From Bacteroidota bacterium (GTDB taxonomy: Bacteria; Bacteroidota; Ignavibacteria; UBA10030; UBA8401): 21,304 bases of DNA. The stretch is from contig JALNZH010000028.1 in assembly GCA_023229405.1 (NCBI GenBank), forward strand, positions 1-21,304, given 5' to 3'. Positions 8,559-16,772 of this stretch are shown here, piece by piece. The notes under the pieces are model-generated. The model had not been told where the DNA came from, searched no databases, and worked only from the letters and a program-made list of their open reading frames with translations. The translations under genes were made by a program, and so were the position numbers. Position 1 is the first letter of the stretch. The number at the start of each line of letters is the position of its first letter.

Positions 8559-9098
8559 ATGTACGAAAAATTATTATCGGAAGCCGAAAAATATTTAGAA
8601 TCCCATAAAACCAAAGAAGTTCCGATTCTGGAACTGTGGGATGAAATGGCAGAACGGGCAGAGTTGCTGAAATTCGACATGCCGGAAAACCTCGGCGATT
8701 TTGAATTCCTGATTGAAGCGGATAAACGCTTTGTCTTTGTGGCGGCAAAGATTGAGGACGAAATTGAAGATGTTGATGTCGGAGAAGAAGAGGGGGAATA
8801 CGAAGTGGGGGAAGATTTTTTTGAAGTGGAAAAGATGGAGAAGTTGGGGTTTAACCAGGACCAGGTTGTCGGGTTGAAGAAGTACGAAAAGAAAAAACGT
8901 ACTGATGACGACGATGAGGACGATGACATGTCCAGAACAGTTGTTCGGTCGCGTACCGCATCTGCGCAGTTGCAAGCGCGCACTGCCAGCAAAAAAAATA
9001 CGGTCGCAACTGCTGACAAGAAGAAACAAAATTCCACGCCGGCAAAATCCATGAAGACAAAGTCGAAAGCCGGGAAATCGACGAAAGGAAAGAAGTAA
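8559..9098 (+). CDS. Acidic protein with HARE-HTH/RNAP delta-like N-terminus and Lys-rich tail
   Basis: A 179-residue protein with three visible parts. Residues 1-67 resemble a winged-helix HARE-HTH domain, as in the RNA polymerase delta subunit: EAEKYLESHKTKEVPILELW, then an L-x-x-D-x-x-F segment and EADKRFVFVA. Residues 68-125 are strongly acidic and end in a DDDDEDDD run. Residues 126-179 are basic and low in complexity, rich in Lys, Ala, Thr and Ser, like bacterial histone H1-type tails. The delta-like assignment is my inference from pattern, and unlike RpoE delta the acidic stretch is followed by a basic tail. AGGAGG sits 6-7 bases before ATG 8559. The stop is three bases from the prmC start, so the two are probably co-translated. 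Confidence 0.75.
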   Translation: MYEKLLSEAEKYLESHKTKEVPILELWDEMAERAELLKFDMPENLGDFEFLIEADKRFVFVAAKIEDEIEDVDVGEEEGEYEVGEDFFEVEKMEKLGFNQDQVVGLKKYEKKKRTDDDDEDDDMSRTVVRSRTASAQLQARTASKKNTVATADKKKQNSTPAKSMKTKSKAGKSTKGKK

Positions 9099-9101
9099 GT
9101 A

Positions 9102-10007
9102 TTGGGCGCTGCTGATTCCGGAAAAAAAATCTGGACAATCCTTGAGCTCATCACGTGGGGGACGGGATATCTGGCTGAAAAAAATATTGATGATGCGCGG
9201 TTAAACATTGAACTGCTGTTGTCGCACATCTTACACCTGCAACGGATACAACTCTACACAAAATTTGATCAACCTCTCTCAGAACAGGAACTTGCGCTGT
9301 TCAAATCTCTGCTCAAACGACGGCTGGTGAATGAACCGCTGCAGTACATTCTCGGCGAAACGGAATTTATGGGATTGAAATTTTCTGTCGATCGGAGTGT
9401 GCTTATTCCCCGTCCGGAAACTGAATTGCTTGTCGATCAGGCACTGACGCTCATTAAACAACGTTTCTTCGATTCGAAAGAACTTTCTATTCTTGATCTC
9501 GGTACCGGCAGCGGTTGTATCGCCGTCAGTCTGGCGGTAAAACTTCCTCACACATTTGTGACGGGGATTGATATCAGTGAAGAAGCATTAGTGGTTGCTG
9601 CCCGAAACGCGGAACGAAATAATGTTTCAGACAGAACGAAGTTTCTCAAAGCAGATATGATGGGGTTGAAGGCGGAGACATTCCCGCAGCGGTTTCAATG
9701 CATTATCTCAAATCCACCGTATATTTCCATTGCCGAGCTGACGCAGGTTGCTCCGGAGGTAAAAGAGTACGAACCGGTTACTGCCTTAACGGACAATGCA
9801 AATGGGTTGAAATTCTATCCAGAAATTGCTCATTTTGCACAGGCCGCATTGACGGATGACGGCATCGTAGGAATGGAACACGCATATAACCAATCGGAAA
9901 GTGTACTCGAAATATTTAAATCTGCCGACTTCTCCGACGAGGTGATCGTGAAAGATTATCGAGGAATCAATAGGCATCTGTTTTTTTGCAAGCATCGATC
10001 TATTTGA
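9102..10007 (+). CDS. prmC: Peptide chain release factor N5-glutamine methyltransferase
   Basis: A 301-residue PrmC/HemK enzyme that methylates the glutamine of the GGQ motif in RF1 and RF2, using S-adenosylmethionine in the cytoplasm. The N-terminal helical domain has the family segments DARLNIELLLSH and EPLQYILGETEF. The catalytic domain has LIPRPETELLV, motif I DLGTGSGCIA (about 132-141) and the diagnostic NPPY (about 203-206). The C-terminus is complete (VKDYRGINRHLF). The start is TTG 9102: no in-frame ATG or GTG exists until far into the helical domain, and AAGGAAAG lies upstream. The rare start plus the 3-bp gap suggests translation depends on the preceding gene. The late motif reads MEHAYNQ, a less common version of the usual E-x-G-x-x-Q. 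Confidence 0.95.
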   Translation: MGAADSGKKIWTILELITWGTGYLAEKNIDDARLNIELLLSHILHLQRIQLYTKFDQPLSEQELALFKSLLKRRLVNEPLQYILGETEFMGLKFSVDRSVLIPRPETELLVDQALTLIKQRFFDSKELSILDLGTGSGCIAVSLAVKLPHTFVTGIDISEEALVVAARNAERNNVSDRTKFLKADMMGLKAETFPQRFQCIISNPPYISIAELTQVAPEVKEYEPVTALTDNANGLKFYPEIAHFAQAALTDDGIVGMEHAYNQSESVLEIFKSADFSDEVIVKDYRGINRHLFFCKHRSI

Positions 10008-10064
10008 AACATCTAAAAAATAGATTGTCCTTTATTATTCTGAGCACATTCGCTTAGTATAAAC

Positions 10065-10206
10065 TTCGCGAAAAAATCTTGTTGTTCCCTTTGAGTGGAA
10101 AAACGAGATTCCCCGTCTGATCGCCGGCGGGCAGGTTCGTCGCTCCCTGCCTGCATCAACGGTGTTCCTTGGGTACCGGCAGGCAGGCGCTCCTCGGTAT
10201 GACATT
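10065..10206 (-). repeat. Dispersed repeat D, copy 2 (inverted)
   Basis: Read on the minus strand this starts GTCATACCGAGGAGCGCC and passes through GATGCAGGCAGGGAG and TTTCCACTCAAAGGG to ACAAGATTTTTTCG, the same block order as 2523-2675. The two copies are in opposite orientation and have diverged. The copy also contains an internal GCCTGCC/GGCAGGC pairing near 10150-10190. Confidence 0.6.
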
Positions 10207-10236
10207 GACATGAGATTGTTCAAATGTCTCTATTTA

Positions 10237-10446
10237 ACTGATGTTACGCAAAAAGGTAAGAATGGTTCGACGCGGTGCAGAAACAGCGTTTATCCTGAGC
10301 AAATCCTTTGCTGTTTGTTCCGAAGGAATCCCTGCGGGAAAGGATGCGTCTCCCGATAGGGATGCCTTCGGCAGAAGGATGACGTAACTATCTTAGCCTG
10401 CGCCTTGCTCACCGTGACCGTTTTTCTTGTTTTGCGTAACGTGAGT
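10237..10446 (+). mobile_element. MITE-like family B, copy 2 with 5-bp target duplication
   Basis: A 210-bp non-coding element with 17-bp terminal inverted repeats, ACTGATGTTACGCAAAA and TTTTGCGTAACGTGAGT, paired at 15 of 17 positions. ATTTA flanks it on both sides (10232-10236 and 10447-10451), a candidate target duplication. The nested hairpin at 10320-10371 is base-for-base the same as in copy 1 (3290-3341). There is no transposase. Confidence 0.8.
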
Positions 10447-10555
10447 ATTTAATTAAAAACGAGAGATGAGTGCAATACTGAATATCGATTCGTTCTTCTT
10501 CAATGTAGCTTTAAGAATTTGTTTTTTAACGCTAATATCTATCCGTATGTATTCG

Positions 10556-10678
10556 ATCATACTGGGCAAATCCTTAGCTTTTTGTTCCGAAGGGATGCTG
10601 TTGGCAGAAGGATGACCTAAGAGGTTATGCCTGCGCCGTGCTCACCATGACCAGTGTTTTGTTTTGCGTAACATCAGT
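10556..10678 (+). mobile_element. Family B relic with right end only
   Basis: The right end TTTTGCGTAACATCAGT matches the family terminus. The interior keeps CTGGGCAAATCCTTAGC, GTTCCGAAGG, GGCAGAAGGATGACCT and TGCGCCGTGCTCACCATGACC in the usual order, but with the central hairpin deleted. No left terminus is found; the gap 10452-10555 holds nothing I can identify. Confidence 0.6.
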
Positions 10679-10717
10679 TAGTTATTTACAGTCAGAACGT
10701 TGAGAAGCGATGCATTA

Positions 10718-10731
10718 TTGACGTACGTCAA
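10718..10731. promoter_or_regulatory. 14-bp perfect palindrome upstream of dtd
   Basis: TTGACGTACGTCAA is a perfect palindrome 28 bp before the dtd start codon. The position fits an operator or an overlapping promoter element; its first six bases also resemble a -35 box. No regulator gene is adjacent. Confidence 0.35.
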
Positions 10732-10759
10732 AACGGTTTACTAACTATCCCTAAACTTT

Positions 10760-11209
10760 ATGAAAGCTATTATTCAACGTGTTTCGTCCGCAAGCGTTAC
10801 TATAGACGGTATACTCTATAGCCGCATTGATAACGGTCTGCTGATTTTGCTTGGCATCAAGAACGGCGATACTGCTGAAGAGGCGAAATATGTAGCGGAA
10901 AAATGCGCTGCAGTAAGAATATTTGAAGATGCGGATGAAAAGATGAATCTTTCGGTGAATGATGCGAACGGAAAGGTGATGATTGTTTCGCAATTTACCA
11001 TCTATGGAGACACCAGAAAAGGGAACCGTCCAAGTTTTATTGAAGCCGCCCCTCCGCAACTTGCCGAACCGATCTATGATCAGTTTGTGGAATACATGCG
11101 CATGTTACTTGGGAAGGATCGTGTTTCCACCGGTGTTTTTCGTGCGATGATGGAGGTTGCTCTTATTAATGATGGTCCGGTAACGGTAATTGTAGAATCA
11201 AAATCATAG
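10760..11209 (+). CDS. dtd: D-aminoacyl-tRNA deacylase
   Basis: A 149-residue DTD enzyme that removes D-amino acids and glycine from mischarged tRNAs. The family signatures are complete: MKAIIQRVSSASVTIDG at the N-terminus, the -SQFTxYGDTRKGNRPSF- motif (about 77-93) and the -NxGPVT- motif (NDGPVT, about 138-143) that together form the cross-dimer active site. The length is that of bacterial DTD. No clear ribosome binding site precedes ATG 10760, and the only promoter-like word lies close by, so initiation may be weak or nearly leaderless. Repeat A3 begins one base after the stop codon. Repeats flank the gene on both sides, so it is transcriptionally on its own. Confidence 0.96.
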   Translation: MKAIIQRVSSASVTIDGILYSRIDNGLLILLGIKNGDTAEEAKYVAEKCAAVRIFEDADEKMNLSVNDANGKVMIVSQFTIYGDTRKGNRPSFIEAAPPQLAEPIYDQFVEYMRMLLGKDRVSTGVFRAMMEVALINDGPVTVIVESKS

Positions 11210-11210
11210 C

Positions 11211-11609
11211 TGTCCAAAATAAAAGCTCTTGGAGTATAACATCAGTCAAAACATGTCAAAGAAAAAAGAATTTTACAAAATATATGAAGTACGCCCCTTG
11301 AGTTAACATTGTAATCGTACTGATGTGGGTGGGGGGCGAAATTTAGGTGGATTGAGCGAGTTTTTTCTCCACCTACCAAGGGGGAGATGCAGAGGGGGTC
11401 ATGAAATCATGAAGGGACGTTTGATGGCGCAATGAGCGCCCTCAATGGGCATGAGCGAACGGGATTCATCGTGCGCGATACATTTCGCACGGAGTTCTTT
11501 TGCTTCTTTTCTTGTGCCGACCAAATGTTTATACCATGTCAGCATTCCTTCGGAACCCCGTCAAGAAAAGAAGGAACAAGTTTTTCTCTTTTATGATTTA
11601 TTTTGGACA
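11211..11609 (+). mobile_element. Dispersed repeat family A, copy 3 (full length)
   Basis: A 399-bp element with perfect 13-bp terminal inverted repeats, TGTCCAAAATAAA (11211-11223) and TTTATTTTGGACA (11597-11609). It is the best-preserved copy at its termini. It keeps the CTTCTTTTCTTG/CAAGAAAAGAAG long-range stem and the enclosed hairpins with scattered single mismatches. It starts one base after the dtd stop. The frames inside match those of the other copies only as by-products of the repeat. No target duplication is obvious. Confidence 0.85.
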
Positions 11610-11709
11610 AGTATGTCAAAATTACAGGATCAATGTTTCGCTGGTACGCAATACCTACTACCTGATGTACGCTTTTAGCTATACAATTCCACTATTTTAA
11701 AAATTCTCC

Positions 11710-12621
11710 ATGGCTCTTTATTTCATATTCTGGGACGGCGTCGGCTACGGAGACAATAATCCGAAACGAAATCCGTTTTTTTCTTCGAACCTGCCGACAT
11801 TCCGAAAATTGTTCGGTGGGAATGTTCCATCTCAACAGTTTAAACGGTTCTCATCGGAAACCGTTTCCCTTTCCCCGGTGAACACCACGCTGAGAGTCGC
11901 CGGATTACCCCAAAGCGGTACCGGACAGACAGCGATAATGACAGGTGTGAATGCCTCTCGGTTTGTGGGGAAACACTTCGGCCCTCATCCATATTCTACG
12001 CTTGTTCCCATTATTAAGGAAAAAAACCTGTTTGCGCAGTTGCAGCGAATGAACCGGTCGTTTTTTTTCGCCAACGGATATCCGAATCGCTATCTAGAGT
12101 ATATTCTCGGACCGAAAGGAAGGGTGCCAACCATTGCACTCTCGTATCTTTCCACGGGAAAATTTTTGAACACACATGAACAGGTGAAAGCGCAGACGGC
12201 GATCTCTGCAGATATCTCTGGTACACGCTGGCACGAACTCGGACACCCTGATGTATCGCCGACCGATCCGTACTCGGCAGGTAATTTATTCTATCGATTG
12301 GGACAACAGCATGATCTGATTTTTTTTGAATATTTTGTTACGGATTATGCCGGACATTCCCAGGAAATGCCGTTAGCGACGGAGATGCTTGAACGAATGG
12401 ATGGATTTATCTCCGGTATTATAGAAAAATTTAATCATGAAAAAGACCTGCTCTTAATGATCAGCGACCATGGAAACATCGAAGATCTTTCCGTGAAGAC
12501 ACACACAAAAAACCCTGTTCCGTTGATTGTGATTGGAAAACACCACCCCCATTTTTCCGCGCGTATTAAAAACCTCACACACGTCACTCCTGCGGTTATT
12601 TCTTATTTTTCAATGCTGTAG
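11710..12621 (+). CDS. AlkP-superfamily metalloenzyme, iPGM phosphatase-domain type
   Basis: A 303-residue protein with the alkaline phosphatase fold as found in the phosphatase half of cofactor-independent phosphoglycerate mutase. The metal-site motifs are all visible: FWDGVG with Asp 9, QSGTGQTAIMTG with Ser 69 aligning with the iPGM nucleophile, TDYAGHS, SDHGNIED and HTKNPVPLIV. The inserted phosphotransferase domain of true iPGM (about 510 residues) is absent, so it is unlikely to be a mutase; a phosphatase or phosphodiesterase is more likely, with unknown substrate. There is no signal peptide. No good Shine-Dalgarno site precedes ATG 11710. comEC starts five bases after its stop. It heads the long plus-strand run. 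Confidence 0.85.
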   Translation: MALYFIFWDGVGYGDNNPKRNPFFSSNLPTFRKLFGGNVPSQQFKRFSSETVSLSPVNTTLRVAGLPQSGTGQTAIMTGVNASRFVGKHFGPHPYSTLVPIIKEKNLFAQLQRMNRSFFFANGYPNRYLEYILGPKGRVPTIALSYLSTGKFLNTHEQVKAQTAISADISGTRWHELGHPDVSPTDPYSAGNLFYRLGQQHDLIFFEYFVTDYAGHSQEMPLATEMLERMDGFISGIIEKFNHEKDLLLMISDHGNIEDLSVKTHTKNPVPLIVIGKHHPHFSARIKNLTHVTPAVISYFSML

Positions 12622-12626
12622 AACGT

Positions 12627-15047
12627 ATGACGAAGCGCCCTGCACTTACAGGAGCTTTTGCCGTTATCGCAGGGATCATTGCGGCAAAACTGTCAGGATT
12701 TGAATGGTACGTTAGCGCACTTTTTTCAGCATTCCTGTTTTGTGCCGCACTCGGTAATGTATTACTGCGGAGATCACTGCAAGGAAGAGAAAGTTATCCA
12801 TCATTATTGTTTTTGGCGGCGCTCTTTTTTTCGGCAGCCGCATCTTATTCGGTTTCCGTTCAATTGCAGGATCATCGTCATATCTCTCGTTTTCTCACAA
12901 TCTCCGACTCGCTGACGTTCCGTTGCCGCGTGTTGGATGAACCGCATGTTGCAGCAGAGAAAACAAAACTGCTCGTTGAGATTCTTTCAGTTGCTAATGA
13001 TATCGATACAGTAGAAACGGAAGGGAAGGCGTACGTAACAATCTATCCGGATAGACGGAAGAATGAAACGCCAGTAAAGATACTGTATGGTTCGGAAATT
13101 ACATTCGCAAGCATATTGCAGGTGCCGAGTGCAGAACGGAATCCCGGAGAATTTAGTTACAAGGAATATCTGGCGTTGAATAACATCTGTGCAACAGTTT
13201 CTGTTCGTGGATATGCAAATGTTTCGATATTGGAAGAGAGAATTACGAATCCGTTGTTTGAGTATATCATCTTTCCGTCGAAAGCATTCGTCATAACAAC
13301 AATCCGAACGGTAATGCGAGGGGATGAAGCGAATTTTTTGATCGGACTGTTGTTAGGGGATAGAACGGAGATCTCCGATGAGATCAAAACTGCATTTATG
13401 AACACTGGAACAATCCACGTTCTGGCTGTTTCTGGTTCGCATGTGGTACTGGTGGCAGAGATTATCGTCGTAGTTGTCGGACTCCTCCGTTTTTCCCGCA
13501 AGCCAAAGATTATCCTGGTGATGATGATGCTCATCTACTATATGTATCTCACGGGAGCAACTCCGTCGGTGGTTCGGGCGACCATTATGATGCTGGTGAT
13601 GTATTTGGGAAAACTGTTTGAAGAGCGGACCGATGTATACAATGTGCTTGGAGTTTCTGCGATAGTCATTTTGCTGTTCGAGCCGAAACAATTGTTTGAT
13701 GTGGGATTCCAGTTGTCGTTCTCTGCCGTTTTTTCCATCGTCTACTTTTATCCAAAGCTAAATGAGCTGATTCCAAAAATTCCCGAACCGTTAGAGGAAT
13801 TCAAGATAATGAACACTGTGTGGCAGTTGTTCGCAGTATCCTTGGCGGCGCAAATCGGCACACTGCCGTTTACGGCATTTTATTTTGGGAAAGTGTCGAT
13901 CGTTTCTCTTTTTGCAAATCTTGTTGTTGTTCCGCTGGTGGGAGTGGTTGTGACGATCGGACTTAGCGGAGCGATTCTCGGTAGTATTTCCATGGTGTTC
14001 GCTTCCTGTTTCAGCGAAGTAAATGAATTGATCGCAGTGGTGACTCTGAACTTTGTGAAGTGGGCGGAACAAGTACCGTATGCTATTGTACATACCGCAA
14101 CGTTCGGTATACAAGAGACAATTATCTATTCGCTCATCATCGGCGTGTGGTTCAATATCGGAAATCGCGTAATAGTAAAACGATTCGTATTTATTTTGTT
14201 GGTAACGGCGAATGTGCTTTTGTATGCTTCTGTTTTCGATAATGCAGAAAAAAATCTCCGTATTACATTTTTAGATGTTGGTCAGGGAGACGGAACTGTG
14301 ATTCAATTCCCGACAGGTGAAACAATTCTTATCGACGCTGGTCCATACTCGCCAGGGTATGATGCTGGAGAACGTAATGTCGCGCCGTTTCTTCGACGAA
14401 ACGGAATTTCGGAGATTCATGCGGTCATTACTACGCATCCACATGCAGACCATCTGGGAGGTGTTCCATATATTTTGAAGAATTTCACAGTGCGGCAAAC
14501 GATCGATGCCGGACAACAGACCTTCTCCAGATTGTTTGAGCTCTATGACAGTTTAGTCCACAATAGTACTCATACAGCGGTACAGGCGGGGACAGTGATG
14601 TCGTTTGGCGATGTGAAAATGTATATTCTTCACCCGACACCGCGGTTTATAGATACAGATTCTTCCAACGGTTATTCCGATCTGAATGGATCGTCGGTTG
14701 TGTTCAAACTACAGTATGGATCAATTTCCATGATATTCACCGGCGATGCCGAGACGGAAGCGGAAGAACACATTGTCCGAGTTTATGGGGATTTCCTGCG
14801 TGCAGATTTGTTGAAAGCGGGACATCATGGCTCTTCCACCAGCAGTTCTGAAGGATTTATTTCGTATGTTATGCCGGCACACTCGGTAATATCGGTGGCT
14901 CAGTTTAATAAGTTCCGTCATCCGTCCAAACGGGTGATTGAACGGTTGATCGCCGCCGGTTCGCAGGTCTATCGCACCGATCAGGATGGGGCGGTCGTTT
15001 TTGAAACGAACGGCACGATACTCAAAAAAGTTCAATGGAGGGAATGA
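12627..15047 (+). CDS. comEC: DNA uptake channel ComEC/Rec2
   Basis: An 806-residue inner-membrane protein of natural transformation, thought to carry single-stranded DNA into the cytoplasm. It has the full three-part plan: an N-terminal region with membrane helices and a DUF4131-type OB-like segment (about 30-190), the multi-helix Competence domain (about 225-500, with FLIGLLLGDRTEI and VLAVSGSHVVL), and a C-terminal metallo-beta-lactamase-like domain. The last begins FLDVGQGDGTVIQFPTG and has THPHADHLGG (about 601-610), FTGDAE (about 704) and KAGHHGSS. All metal-binding residues of HxHxDH appear kept, so the nuclease-like domain is probably active. No other com or pil gene is in view. Confidence 0.95.
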   Translation: MTKRPALTGAFAVIAGIIAAKLSGFEWYVSALFSAFLFCAALGNVLLRRSLQGRESYPSLLFLAALFFSAAASYSVSVQLQDHRHISRFLTISDSLTFRCRVLDEPHVAAEKTKLLVEILSVANDIDTVETEGKAYVTIYPDRRKNETPVKILYGSEITFASILQVPSAERNPGEFSYKEYLALNNICATVSVRGYANVSILEERITNPLFEYIIFPSKAFVITTIRTVMRGDEANFLIGLLLGDRTEISDEIKTAFMNTGTIHVLAVSGSHVVLVAEIIVVVVGLLRFSRKPKIILVMMMLIYYMYLTGATPSVVRATIMMLVMYLGKLFEERTDVYNVLGVSAIVILLFEPKQLFDVGFQLSFSAVFSIVYFYPKLNELIPKIPEPLEEFKIMNTVWQLFAVSLAAQIGTLPFTAFYFGKVSIVSLFANLVVVPLVGVVVTIGLSGAILGSISMVFASCFSEVNELIAVVTLNFVKWAEQVPYAIVHTATFGIQETIIYSLIIGVWFNIGNRVIVKRFVFILLVTANVLLYASVFDNAEKNLRITFLDVGQGDGTVIQFPTGETILIDAGPYSPGYDAGERNVAPFLRRNGISEIHAVITTHPHADHLGGVPYILKNFTVRQTIDAGQQTFSRLFELYDSLVHNSTHTAVQAGTVMSFGDVKMYILHPTPRFIDTDSSNGYSDLNGSSVVFKLQYGSISMIFTGDAETEAEEHIVRVYGDFLRADLLKAGHHGSSTSSSEGFISYVMPAHSVISVAQFNKFRHPSKRVIERLIAAGSQVYRTDQDGAVVFETNGTILKKVQWRE

Positions 15048-15049
15048 TC

Positions 15050-15226
15050 GTGGAGAACAATCAAAAAACGCGATACATTTCAATCGGTATACTGCTTGCC
15101 AGCATCGTCATATCTGCCGTTCTGTATTTCGTATTTCATATTGTCCTCATCTTTCTTATTTTCATTCCATCGGTTATCTATCACTTCCTCACGAAACGGG
15201 ATCAGAATGGTAACAAAACAGTTTAA
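15050..15226 (+). CDS. Tiny two-helix membrane protein
   Basis: A 58-residue protein, almost entirely two membrane helices (about 9-28 and 30-48) with a positively charged end (FLTKRDQ) that should face the cytoplasm. I know no family for it. GTG 15050 is chosen because GGAGG (15037-15041) sits eight bases upstream; ATG 15044 overlaps the comEC stop as ATGA and is the alternative start. The 3' end overlaps the mutase gene by 20 bp. It may serve mainly to couple translation between comEC and the mutase, or be a small membrane partner of ComEC. Confidence 0.6.
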   Translation: MENNQKTRYISIGILLASIVISAVLYFVFHIVLIFLIFIPSVIYHFLTKRDQNGNKTV

Positions 15227-16772
15227 AACAGATTCCGGCATTGCGGTAAAACAGCAATATGGAGCATCGGATGTTGATCCGACAAAAACACTGGAAGACG
15301 CCGGATCTTTTCCTTTTACCCGTGGAGTACATCCTTCAATGTATCGTTCCCGCTTTTGGACGATGCGACAATACGCCGGATTCGGAACAGCCCGTCAGTC
15401 CAACGAACGGTATAAGTATCTATTATCTCAAGGAACAACCGGCTTGTCCGTCGCATTCGATCTACCTACGCAAATGGGATTCGATTCCGATCATGCGATG
15501 AGCGAAGGTGAAGTGGGGAAAGTAGGAGTTGCCATTGATACGCTTGCGGATATTGAAATGTTATTTGACGGTATTTTGCTTCAATCCGTTTCGACATCCA
15601 TGACCATCAACGCAACTGCATCGATTTTACTTTCCATGTATGTTGCGCTGGCAAAAAAACAACATGCAGATCTGTCGAAGATTTCCGGCACCATTCAAAA
15701 TGATATTCTGAAAGAATATATTGCCCGTGGAACACACATTTATCCTCCACAACCTTCAATGAGATTAGTGACAGATACATTCTCTTGGTGCAGTGAATAC
15801 CTCCCTAGCTGGAATACTATCTCCATCAGTGGGTATCATATCCGCGAAGCAGGTTCCACCGCGGTTCAGGAACTCGCATTTACTCTTGCGAATGCAAAAG
15901 CGTATGTCCGTGCGGCAATAAACGCCGGACTTGATGTTGATCTGTTTGCTCCCCGGCTTTCTTTCTTTTTTAATGCGCACAATAATTTGTTTGAAGAAGT
16001 GGCAAAATTCCGCGCAGCCCGCCGGTTGTGGGCAACCGTTATGAAGGAAGAGTTCGGGGCAAAGAATCCCGATTCGTTGAAACTCCGTTTTCATTCACAA
16101 ACGGCAGGTTCGTCCCTTGCCGCCCAGCAGATCGATACAAATGTCCCCCGCGTTACACTGCAGGCGCTCGCCGCTGTTCTCGGCGGAACACAATCCCTGC
16201 ATACCAATGCAAAGGATGAAGCATTGGCTTTGCCAACAGAAGCATCGGCTCGGTTAGCTCTGCGCACGCAGCAAGTGATAGCCTATGAATCCGGTGTGAC
16301 CGATACGGTCGATCCGCTAGCCGGTTCGTATTATGTGGAATCGTTAACAAATGAAATGGAAGAGCGCGTGAAGGAATATCTCGCGAAAATCGACGGTATG
16401 GGGGGGGCCGTGAAGGCGATCGAACAACAATTCTTTCAGACGGAAATCGCAGATAGTGCATACAAATACCAACGCGCAATTGATGAAAAAGCTAAGATCA
16501 TCGTCGGCGTAAATGAATTTATTGTGAATGAACAAAGTTCGGAAGAATTATTGAAGGTCGACGAATCCATCCGGGATGAGCAGATAAAGAATTTGCGGAC
16601 GGTCAGATCTTCCCGAGATAACGACGCAGTGAAAAGCGCCTTGGCAGGATTAAAAATCGCAGCGCAAGGAATGGAAAATGTTATGCCGCATATCCTTCGT
16701 TCGGTAGAATTGTATGCCTCCGTTGGCGAAATATCTGATACGCTTCGTGAAGTGTGGGGAGTGTATGAGTAG
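15207..16772 (+). CDS. Methylmalonyl-CoA mutase, catalytic (large) subunit of split type
   Basis: A 521-residue TIM-barrel subunit that interconverts methylmalonyl-CoA and succinyl-CoA by adenosylcobalamin radical chemistry, in propionate metabolism. Seen motifs: TTGLSVAFDLPTQMGFDSDH, GTIQNDILKEYIARGTHIYP and ISGYHIREAGSTAVQE. Tyr 46 (in SMYRSR), Arg 174 (in IARGTH) and His 211 match the substrate-binding Tyr, Arg and His of methylmalonyl-CoA mutases; isobutyryl-CoA mutases differ at the first two. The C-terminal cobalamin-binding domain of single-chain enzymes is absent, and no small subunit or MeaB is adjacent. The partner must be elsewhere. ATG 15207 is the first residue with family similarity; upstream codons belong to the membrane protein gene. 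Confidence 0.93.
   Translation: MVTKQFKTDSGIAVKQQYGASDVDPTKTLEDAGSFPFTRGVHPSMYRSRFWTMRQYAGFGTARQSNERYKYLLSQGTTGLSVAFDLPTQMGFDSDHAMSEGEVGKVGVAIDTLADIEMLFDGILLQSVSTSMTINATASILLSMYVALAKKQHADLSKISGTIQNDILKEYIARGTHIYPPQPSMRLVTDTFSWCSEYLPSWNTISISGYHIREAGSTAVQELAFTLANAKAYVRAAINAGLDVDLFAPRLSFFFNAHNNLFEEVAKFRAARRLWATVMKEEFGAKNPDSLKLRFHSQTAGSSLAAQQIDTNVPRVTLQALAAVLGGTQSLHTNAKDEALALPTEASARLALRTQQVIAYESGVTDTVDPLAGSYYVESLTNEMEERVKEYLAKIDGMGGAVKAIEQQFFQTEIADSAYKYQRAIDEKAKIIVGVNEFIVNEQSSEELLKVDESIRDEQIKNLRTVRSSRDNDAVKSALAGLKIAAQGMENVMPHILRSVELYASVGEISDTLREVWGVYE

Noticed and set aside
8870..9000. Frameshift or assembly error in the low-complexity Asp/Lys region
   Set aside because: The frame stays open with a consistent composition to a stop next to prmC, so a natural low-complexity tail is the simpler reading.
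11445..11700. Open frames inside repeat A3 with counterparts in A1
   Set aside because: They translate the hairpin-rich repeat, differ in length between copies and are not kept open in A2, so they are by-products.
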